From positions 496,001 through 560,000 of the forward strand of contig NZ_CP077107.1 of the NCBI RefSeq assembly GCF_019263745.1: DNA of 64,000 bases, read 5' to 3'. Source of the DNA: Methanospirillum hungatei (GTDB lineage: Archaea > Halobacteriota > Methanomicrobia > Methanomicrobiales > Methanospirillaceae). Made by a program: the position numbers and the translations under genes. The notes under the pieces are model-generated. The model saw nothing but the letters and a program-made list of their open reading frames with translations, was not told the origin of the DNA and ran no database searches. Of the stretch, positions 57,021 to 64,000 are shown piece after piece; the stretch's first letter is position 1, and every line of letters starts with the position of its first letter.

Positions 57021-59694
57021 CAGCCGGGTCATAGATGTTATCCGTGACCGTGGATTTTCCGAACTTTCAGAAGTTCAGGAACAGGCAATTCCTAAAATTC
57101 TGAGTGGAGACCATCTTCTATTAATTGCCCCGACCGGAACGGGAAAAACAGAAAGTGCCATGATTCCGGTTCTGAGCGGTATGCTGCAATCAAAAGGAAC
57201 CGGATTTACCACGCTGTATATTACTCCACTTCGTGCATTAAACAGGGACATTTTACGAAGAATGGAATGGTGGTGTCAGAATCTGGGACTTACCAGTAGT
57301 GTCAGACATGGTGATACCTCCCAGGCTGAACGAAGAAAACAGGTTCTGCATCCTCCTGATCTTCTGGTCACAACCCCTGAGACTGTTCAGGCCCTCTTTA
57401 TGGGAAAACGGCTCAGGGAACATCTTAGGACTATCAGGTATGTGATTGTTGATGAAATTCATGATCTTGCAGGAACGAAACGGGGGGCACAACTCGTTAT
57501 TGCTCTTGAGCGATTATGCAGGTATACCGGAGAATTTCAGAGAATCGGACTTTCAGCAACAGTAGGAAATCCAAAAGAAATCGCTGGATTTTTATCAGGT
57601 GACAGACCCTGCTCTATTGTTGAAGTTCCGGTTGCAAAAACCCTGGATATTCAGGTTGAGATTACCGGTGAAAAATTTGAAAGCCAGGTACAGGCAGTCA
57701 GACGTCATACCAGAAAAGGACCGTCAACACTCATATTTGTTAATACCCGGTCCACAGCAGAATCACTCGGACATGCATTACTCAAAGATGGGAATGTTGA
57801 TGTTCATCATGGTTCACTCTCCCGAGATGTAAGAATTGAGGCAGAAGACCGTTTTAAACAGGGAGAAATAAAAACCCTCATCTGTACTTCATCAATGGAA
57901 CTTGGAATTGATATCGGTCATGTAGAACATGTTATTCAGTTTGGATCTCCACGTGAAGTGAGCAGACTTGTCCAGCGGGTTGGACGAGCCGGACATCAAA
58001 TTGGGAAAACCTCCAAAGGAACAATCATTACTAGTGGATTTGATGACCTATGTGAATCACTGGTTATAGCATCACGTGCAAGACAGGGTTCGGTTGAAAA
58101 CATTATACCTTCCTATCGGGCAGGTGATGTTATTGGAAATCAGATTGCAGCGATTGCTGTGGAATATGGAGAAATTTCTATAGATGAGATTTTTTCCATC
58201 ATTTCAAAATCCTCAGTAGGAGTACAAGAGAGAGAAACCCTGGAAGGAATAATCAGTCAACTGACAGAACATTATCTTATCAGACGGGATGGGAACCGGA
58301 TTATCACAACCAGCAGGGCACGACGGTATCTTTCCGGCAACCTTTCGATGATCCCGGATGAACGAAAATTCCCAGTCTATGATATCGTCACCAGACGGAC
58401 TGTTGGAACTCTTGATGAATCATTTATTATTACTTCACTTCATCCGGGTGCAGTTTTTATCGCCCGGGGTCAACTCTGGCGGGTGCTTGACCTGGAAGAA
58501 GGCAAAGTTACCGTAGAACCTGCTCGAAATACTGAAGGAGAACTTCCATCATGGGAAGGTGAACAGATACCAGTTCCCTTTGAGATAGCACAGGAGGTAG
58601 GAAAGCTTCGCCGTTTAAGGGGGTTTGAAGAGTATACGCATGATAAAGCTTCAATTACATTTGCAAATGGATTTTTAGATCTGGTCCTGAAAAACCATGG
58701 CATAATACCTACCGATCATCTTCTGACACTGGAATATTCTGAAGATGGGGTTGTAATCAATAATTGTGTTGGACATCAAACAAACGAAGCAATCGGACGT
58801 GTTCTATCTATACTCCTTTCTGCCAGATTTGGAACGACAATTGGCCTGGAATTGGATGCATACCGGGTATTATTACGGGTTCCCCGGGAAATTTCTGTAG
58901 CAGATGTAAAAGATACTCTTCTCAGTCTGCAACCAGAACATATACGGGGTATCCTTGAACTAGCGATGAAACGAACCTCACTCTTTAAATGGAAACTAGT
59001 TCAGATTTCAAAAAAATTCGGAGCAATCGATCCTGATGCTGATTATGAACGATTAAGTCTACACCGGTTGGCTGACCTTCTTGCCCAGCCACAAATTCAG
59101 GAAGAGACCTATCGGGAACTTTTTACCAGGTACATGGACGTAAACCATGCAACTGAGATTATACAATCCATTCAATCAGGAAAGATTGAAATTGCTACTG
59201 GCCCTCCAAGCATAATAGGCATTGCTGCTCTTTTTACCTCATCACGAGACCAGATTCCTCCGCCTACAGCAGATCAGGCGGTCATTTCAGCATTAAAACA
59301 CCGGTTGGATCAACAGGAGATAGTACTTGTCTGCATGAATTGCAGAAAATGGAAAAGCAGGACAACTGTTGCCAGGGTCCCTGATCAACCGATTTGTGGG
59401 AACTGTGGAGCTCGACTTATTGCATCACTCAAACCCTATGAGACAGAACTCTATTCAATAGCAAATAAAAAGACAAAGAATGCTGAAGAGAAAGCAATTG
59501 AACAGAAACTTCTAAGAAATGCCAATATGGTCCTTTCCAGCGGAAAAAAAGCGATACTCATCCTATCTGCGAAAGGGGTGGGACCGGAGACAGCATCCCG
59601 TATCCTGGCAACCTATACCACTGGAGATGCACTCATGCGGGAAATTCTAAAAGCTGAACGAAATTTTGTTAAAACCCACAGATTCTGGCAATAA
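56998..59694 (+). CDS. Lhr-type DEAD/DEAH helicase
   Basis: 898 residues from the ATG at 56998, chosen because M-T-Q-K-H-H-L-D begins the family's N-terminal helix and the earlier ATG (56932) lies deep inside the phosphoesterase gene. Motif I A-P-T-G-T-G-K-T (about 46-53), motif II D-E-I-H (about 145-148), motif VI Q-R-V-G-R-A-G-H (about 324-331). The later half has Lhr's winged helix and core, and a C-terminal C-M-N-C ... C-G-N-C zinc site. Lhr helicases unwind DNA/RNA in repair. Confidence 0.93.
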   Translation: MTQKHHLDSRVIDVIRDRGFSELSEVQEQAIPKILSGDHLLLIAPTGTGKTESAMIPVLSGMLQSKGTGFTTLYITPLRALNRDILRRMEWWCQNLGLTSSVRHGDTSQAERRKQVLHPPDLLVTTPETVQALFMGKRLREHLRTIRYVIVDEIHDLAGTKRGAQLVIALERLCRYTGEFQRIGLSATVGNPKEIAGFLSGDRPCSIVEVPVAKTLDIQVEITGEKFESQVQAVRRHTRKGPSTLIFVNTRSTAESLGHALLKDGNVDVHHGSLSRDVRIEAEDRFKQGEIKTLICTSSMELGIDIGHVEHVIQFGSPREVSRLVQRVGRAGHQIGKTSKGTIITSGFDDLCESLVIASRARQGSVENIIPSYRAGDVIGNQIAAIAVEYGEISIDEIFSIISKSSVGVQERETLEGIISQLTEHYLIRRDGNRIITTSRARRYLSGNLSMIPDERKFPVYDIVTRRTVGTLDESFIITSLHPGAVFIARGQLWRVLDLEEGKVTVEPARNTEGELPSWEGEQIPVPFEIAQEVGKLRRLRGFEEYTHDKASITFANGFLDLVLKNHGIIPTDHLLTLEYSEDGVVINNCVGHQTNEAIGRVLSILLSARFGTTIGLELDAYRVLLRVPREISVADVKDTLLSLQPEHIRGILELAMKRTSLFKWKLVQISKKFGAIDPDADYERLSLHRLADLLAQPQIQEETYRELFTRYMDVNHATEIIQSIQSGKIEIATGPPSIIGIAALFTSSRDQIPPPTADQAVISALKHRLDQQEIVLVCMNCRKWKSRTTVARVPDQPICGNCGARLIASLKPYETELYSIANKKTKNAEEKAIEQKLLRNANMVLSSGKKAILILSAKGVGPETASRILATYTTGDALMREILKAERNFVKTHRFWQ

Positions 59695-59697
59695 AAA

Positions 59698-60276
59698 TTA
59701 CATAATATTCCCAAGCTTCTGCTCAAGAAAATTAAGTCCTTTCTTAATATCTTCCATATTCTTTCCACCGGTAAGAATAATCTTTCCGGATGAGAAGAGA
59801 AGGGCGACAATTTTCGGATCACTTATCCTATAAACAAGCCCAGGGAACTGTTCAGGTTCATATTCAATATTTTCAAGGTTTAAAGTCATCACAACTTTAT
59901 TAAGGTTTATCTTGTTACCAATATCGTAAGAACAGACTATATTCGTGACAGCTACCCGGGGTTCATCAAAACATTTGATTCCTGCGTTTTTCATCTTATC
60001 AATGATAAGAAGAAGACCCTTATCAAGCGAATCAGTATCTCTGATTCCAGTCAACACCACTTTTCCTGATGAGAATATGAGCGAGGCAATTTTTGGGTTT
60101 TCAATCCTGTATACTGCTCCTGGGAAGCGTTTGGTATTCAATTCACAGCCGTCGATATTTTTTGAGATTATCTCGAGATCTATTGATTCTGCGATAGCCC
60201 CAGACGCCACTATATTTTCAATCTTCAGGCTATCGTATCGTTTATCTTCCATTCCAGATATCATGGGGTGTTCCAT
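59698..60276 (-). CDS. tbp: TATA-box binding protein
   Basis: 192 residues, two direct TBP repeats (about 16-95 and 105-185), with the pairs F-P-G-A-V-Y-R-I / F-P-G-L-V-Y-R-I, I-F-S-S-G-K-V-V-L-T-G / L-F-S-S-G-K-I-I-L-T-G. It binds TATA boxes for transcription initiation. Convergent with Lhr, 3 bp apart. Confidence 0.97.
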   Translation of the reverse strand: MEHPMISGMEDKRYDSLKIENIVASGAIAESIDLEIISKNIDGCELNTKRFPGAVYRIENPKIASLIFSSGKVVLTGIRDTDSLDKGLLLIIDKMKNAGIKCFDEPRVAVTNIVCSYDIGNKINLNKVVMTLNLENIEYEPEQFPGLVYRISDPKIVALLFSSGKIILTGGKNMEDIKKGLNFLEQKLGNIM

Positions 60277-60424
60277 ACCATAATACTAATGGTGAATTCC
60301 CGCAAATTGGGGGTTATTCCCAAATGCCTGAAACGATTTAGTAAATCTTTAGATCACCGGGTCATCATTGCCTTTCTCACCTTTCAATGGTATATTAATG
60401 CATAAAGCGTAACCTTGGATACGA

Positions 60425-62092
60425 ATGAAATATGAGATCCCGCATCAGATGACATCCTACGATGAATTTGTAGAATCATTCAGGATAGATGTGCCTGAAT
60501 TCTATAATTTTGGTTTTGATGTCATTGATAAATGGGCCGTGACCGACCGGAATAAACTAGCTATGATTTGGGTTAGTCAGGACGGTCAAGAGAAAAAATA
60601 TACCTTTCGTGACCTACGAAACCTTTCTGTTGAAGCCGCTAACATTCTCATAAAATATGGTGTGAAAAAGGGAGACCGGGTCATGCTCATGCTCCACCGG
60701 GTTCCAGAATGGTGGATTTTTGTTATCGCCCTCATTAAACTTGGCGCAGTCTTCTGCCCTGCACCAACGATGCTTACTCCAAAGGATCTGCAATACCGGA
60801 TTAATGCAGGAAAATTTGAATTTATTATTACTGATACAGAAAATGCAGATAAGGTAGAGAAGATCTGCCGGTTTTGTCCAACCTTAAAACATCGGATGCT
60901 TATCGATGGATCATTGCCAAACTGGATCAGCTATCAATACGAACTCTATTACCCTGCCCCAGTCTCGCGTTCTGCTATTAGTATGCCAGTATCGCAAAAG
61001 ACTCATGCAACCGACCCGATGTTGATTTACTTTACCTCCGGGACAACTGGAGAACCAAAGATGGTTATCCACAATCACTCTCATCCACTTGGTCATATCG
61101 TCACCGCCCGACTCTGGCAGGATCTCAACAGTAATGACCTGCATTTCACCTCATCAGATACAGGTTGGGCAAAATGTGGATGGGGAAAAATCTTTGGTCA
61201 GTGGATAATTGGAGCATGTATTTTTGTTTACGATGCACGAGGAAAGTTTAAAGCTACCGAACTCCTGCCACTTATTGAAAAATACGAAATATCCACATTC
61301 TGCTGCCCACCCACCATTTACCGGATGCTCATTATTGCAGATCTGGCAAAATATGACCTCAGATCCTTACGCCATTGCATATCTGCCGGTGAGCCATTAA
61401 ATCCGGAGGTAATCAGAATATGGCAGGAAGAGACAGATCTACCAATCTACGAAGGGTATGGACAGAGTGAAACCTGTTGTTGTGTAGCAACCTTCCCCTG
61501 TATGAAACACAAACCAGGTTCAATGGGCAAACCATCACCAGGATGGAATATTGAGCTTCATGATGAGGATGGAAAACCGGTCCCTCAAGGAACTGAAGGC
61601 CGAATTGGTATCAACCTAAACCCCCGGCCTGTCGGTCTTTTTGTCGAATACCTGGATAATCCGGAAGCCAATGCAGAGGTTTTTAAAAATGGATTTTACT
61701 ACACCGGTGATAAGGCTTACATGGACGAGGACGGCTATTTCTGGTTTGTTGGAAGAGATGATGATGTAATTAAGAGTTCCGGGTATCGTATCGGACCGTT
61801 TGAAGTCGAAAGCGCTCTCCAGGAACATCCGTCAGTTCAGGAATCCGCGGTGGTAGGATCTCCAGATCCCATCAGAGGAATGATAATCAAGGCATTTGTA
61901 GTTTTGAAATCCGGATATGAACCCTCTGATCAACTTGTCCGCGATATTCAAAAACATGTAAAGAAAGTTACCGCTCCCTATAAGTATCCCCGGATTATAG
62001 AATTCGTAGAAGAACTCCCCAAAACGCTTTCAGGAAAGATTAAGCGTGGAGAATTGCGTGAACGTGAACTCCGGAGATACCAGGAGTCATAA
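60425..62092 (+). CDS. Acyl-CoA synthetase (AMP-forming)
   Basis: 555 residues. P-loop-type motif Y-F-T-S-G-T-T-G-E-P-K (about 202-212), E-G-Y-G-Q-S-E-T (about 345-352), Y-T-G-D-K-A (about 424-429), and the catalytic lysine in L-S-G-K-I-K-R (near 538-544). Closest in type to medium-chain acyl-CoA/acetyl-CoA synthetases. Activates a carboxylic acid to the CoA ester; the exact acid is unknown. Single gene. Confidence 0.9.
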   Translation: MKYEIPHQMTSYDEFVESFRIDVPEFYNFGFDVIDKWAVTDRNKLAMIWVSQDGQEKKYTFRDLRNLSVEAANILIKYGVKKGDRVMLMLHRVPEWWIFVIALIKLGAVFCPAPTMLTPKDLQYRINAGKFEFIITDTENADKVEKICRFCPTLKHRMLIDGSLPNWISYQYELYYPAPVSRSAISMPVSQKTHATDPMLIYFTSGTTGEPKMVIHNHSHPLGHIVTARLWQDLNSNDLHFTSSDTGWAKCGWGKIFGQWIIGACIFVYDARGKFKATELLPLIEKYEISTFCCPPTIYRMLIIADLAKYDLRSLRHCISAGEPLNPEVIRIWQEETDLPIYEGYGQSETCCCVATFPCMKHKPGSMGKPSPGWNIELHDEDGKPVPQGTEGRIGINLNPRPVGLFVEYLDNPEANAEVFKNGFYYTGDKAYMDEDGYFWFVGRDDDVIKSSGYRIGPFEVESALQEHPSVQESAVVGSPDPIRGMIIKAFVVLKSGYEPSDQLVRDIQKHVKKVTAPYKYPRIIEFVEELPKTLSGKIKRGELRERELRRYQES

Positions 62093-62204
62093 TTTTTTTC
62101 ACAATCAATTCCGAATCCTTATTATTGAAGAACACTAATCTGTATAAGCACGATTGTCCCTGATTACCAATGATCGTGTAGTATAGTAATATTGGTTTCA
62201 TTGA

Positions 62205-62289
62205 GCGAGGATCGCCGAGCCAGGTCAAAGGCGTTAGGTTCAGGGCCTAATCCCGTAGGGGTTCGCCGGTTCAAATCCGGCTCCTCGCA
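62205..62289 (+). tRNA. tRNA-Leu (CAG)
   Basis: 85 nt class II tRNA. Acceptor GCGAGGA/TCCTCGC, discriminator A. Anticodon stem TTAGG/CCTAA around TTCAGGG, anticodon CAG for codon CUG; a long variable arm (TCCCGTAGGGG) is present. No intron seen. Confidence 0.93.
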
Positions 62290-62349
62290 TTATAATTACA
62301 TATTGTTCACTATTTTGTATTATTTTCACATATCAAAAACCAGTTGATA

Positions 62350-64000
62350 TTACGTCAGTGAATGAAACAGGTACACACCACTTGGAACAAACATTTCAAA
62401 CCTTGCTCCGCTTCCAGGTTCACCAGTCTCCCTGATTGTTATTCTGGTAAGATTTAGAATTTCTTTTACAAGAAACATCCCAAGACCGGTATGTTTTCCA
62501 AATCCTCTATCAAATATTCGTGATTTTACATCCAGAGAGATACCCACTCCATTGTCCTCCCAAACGATAACAAGTCCTAACTCAGTCTCATAAGTGGATA
62601 TTTTTATTTCTGTTACATGTTCTCCATGTCTGATGGAATTATCAAGGAGATTATGAAAGACTTTTCCAAACATTGGATCTGCATAGATGAGAACATCCTG
62701 AATATGCACCGTACATGAAATTGACGGAGGGAATGATGCATATGGTATGACAGAATCTAGTTCAATCCATTGAGGTTCCTGAGTCCCTAAGTCTTCATAC
62801 ACCCGGGTGAATTCAATCTGGTTTTGAATTTCTTTTGTCGTAGATTTCATTTTACTCAGATATTCTGACAGAAGAGGATCGGTATTATCAATCTCAATGA
62901 GGTCTAGATACCCGTAGATAATCGAAATTTTATTTAATATGTCATGTCGAGTAATGCTTGTAAGAAGACTGAGCTGACGGCTTATCCGGTGAAGATTTGA
63001 TGAATAATGTTTGAGCTCCTGAGCATGATGTTCCCGTTCTTTTTCATATTCTTTCCGCTCAGTGATATCAATAAGGAGGAGGAGAGTTGCTGACTGGTTA
63101 TTGAACTGAATCTTTCTCCCTTTCATGATCACCGTTTTTCGGATTCCTTCCTGTGTGAGAATTTCAATCTCATATACAGGAAATACACCAGAATTATTCT
63201 CATTGGAGAACGGGTGGTAGATAATATCTCTTGATTCTTCAGCTATAAGTTGAAAAACTGGCTTTCCGACCATAGATTCTGCGTTTTGTCCCAAAACATA
63301 TGTTGTTGCCGGATTAATGTATAATATTTCCTTATTGAGCCCATATACAATAATATAGTCAGGAAGGTTTTCAACAAGATCACGGAATTGTTTTTCACTA
63401 TTCAATAATTTACTCTGAGTCTTTTGAATCGTATCAAGCATTCCGTTGATTTCCTCTGCTAATTGTGAGAGTTCATCATTGCCAGAGATGAAGACAGGAT
63501 CAGTCGTAATTCCCGATTGCCCTATTTCAGAAACCTGAAATGCAATAGAACGCATTCTTTTTAAAACAATCTGATTTTGAAGAATAAGGTAACTGAGGGC
63601 TAGAAACAGACTACCCACAAAAATTATGATAAGAACTTGAATAGTGGTATTCAAACCCTGATGATAGATATTTCGAGGTTCTGTTATCTGAAGAACTAAT
63701 ATTTCTTTCCCATATATATCATACAAAAGAGAATATCCGGATATCAGATCTTCATTCTGCACCTGAATAAACCCTATTGACTGATTCCGATGCTTTCTAA
63801 TAGTAGAAACCAATTCTTTTGAGAGGGAGGGATCATCTATCTGTTTAAATGTAAGGCTTGGCCTTGTCAGATTTCTTAATCGGGATATCTCCTCTACATT
63901 AAGATATCTGCCCATTATGACAACTCCCTGGGCAGTTCCCGAATAATCAGAATATACAATCGGTTGTGACACTACAAGAAGAGGGCCTTCTGGAAGCATG
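62350..64000 (-). CDS. Membrane PAS sensor histidine kinase, 5' end cut
   Basis: 549 residues visible; the ATG at 63999 lies at the window edge and the protein almost certainly begins outside. Visible order: end of a CHASE4-type extracellular sensor (V-S-Q-P-I-V; G-V-V-I-M-G-R), a membrane helix (about 120-145), HAMP (about 147-197), PAS (about 203-320), a histidine-phosphotransfer helix with T-R-H-D-I-L-N-K (about 355), and HATPase_c with N-L-L-D-N-S (about 452) and D-N-G-V-G-I (about 484). Ends with no receiver. No receiver gene lies nearby in the window. Confidence 0.88.
   Translation of the reverse strand, partial: MLPEGPLLVVSQPIVYSDYSGTAQGVVIMGRYLNVEEISRLRNLTRPSLTFKQIDDPSLSKELVSTIRKHRNQSIGFIQVQNEDLISGYSLLYDIYGKEILVLQITEPRNIYHQGLNTTIQVLIIIFVGSLFLALSYLILQNQIVLKRMRSIAFQVSEIGQSGITTDPVFISGNDELSQLAEEINGMLDTIQKTQSKLLNSEKQFRDLVENLPDYIIVYGLNKEILYINPATTYVLGQNAESMVGKPVFQLIAEESRDIIYHPFSNENNSGVFPVYEIEILTQEGIRKTVIMKGRKIQFNNQSATLLLLIDITERKEYEKEREHHAQELKHYSSNLHRISRQLSLLTSITRHDILNKISIIYGYLDLIEIDNTDPLLSEYLSKMKSTTKEIQNQIEFTRVYEDLGTQEPQWIELDSVIPYASFPPSISCTVHIQDVLIYADPMFGKVFHNLLDNSIRHGEHVTEIKISTYETELGLVIVWEDNGVGISLDVKSRIFDRGFGKHTGLGMFLVKEILNLTRITIRETGEPGSGARFEMFVPSGVYLFHSLT

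Noticed and set aside
1..64000. CRISPR array, cas genes, transposase or integrase
   Set aside because: No regularly spaced repeats or matching protein motifs were seen; the tandem PKD units are protein-coding repeats.

Overview
The window reads as a chromosomal segment of a methanogenic archaeon, most likely a Methanospirillum-like member of the Methanomicrobiales. Support is genic: archaeal TBP, DGGGP synthase for archaeal ether lipids, archaeal-type phosphopantetheine adenylyltransferase, Trm1, a Thg1-like protein, an MptE-like pterin enzyme, an HdrA-like flavoprotein, Lhr with its archaeal neighbours, PKD/beta-propeller surface protein and multi-PAS sensor kinases. The species assignment is inference.

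Layout. 1-5.5 kb: a frameshifted PAS protein and a giant soluble GAF/PAS histidine kinase. 5.7-9.3 kb: methyltransferase, flavin reductase-like protein and a secreted AttH/CrtC-like protein separated by AT-rich spacers. 9.4-18.3 kb: an accessory island with two decayed minus-strand genes, a putative ADP-ribosyltransferase, a 1415-residue phosphorylase-TPR-PIN-like protein, two direct copies of a GC-rich cassette of small genes, and a HepT/MntA-type toxin-antitoxin pair; it ends beside tRNA-Glu. 18.5-31 kb: housekeeping genes (Drg GTPase, Trm1, tRNA-Arg, DGGGP synthase, a gamma-CA/HdrA-like/MtnA/DUF116 operon, CoaD, PyrB-PyrI, a long HEAT-repeat protein, a DnaJ-zinc-finger-like small protein, tRNA-Lys). 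31-41 kb: RCK-DHH phosphoesterase, MptE, a radical SAM protein with odd cysteine spacing, site-2 protease, a META-domain gene broken by an in-frame stop, PRC-barrel protein, Thg1-like protein and IleS. 41-49.4 kb: a MoxR/DUF58/VWA/BatD-like operon ending in a small zinc-finger gene and a DUF2207 membrane protein, then an MFS exporter. 49.5-55.1 kb: a 1872-residue surface protein. 55.4-60.3 kb: RPA-associated protein, COG1407 phosphoesterase, Lhr-type helicase, and TBP. 60.4-64 kb: acyl-CoA synthetase, tRNA-Leu and a membrane sensor kinase cut by the window edge.

The most distinctive part is 10.5-17.3 kb. Two AT-rich effector-like genes (ADP-ribosyltransferase; phosphorylase-TPR-PIN) each run convergently into a copy of the same GC-rich minus-strand cassette. 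In the intact copy, short Cys-containing ORFs are chained by GTGA, ATGA and 14-nt overlaps ahead of a 110-residue protein conserved in both copies. I do not recognise these small families. No integrase, transposase, CRISPR array or cas gene was seen.
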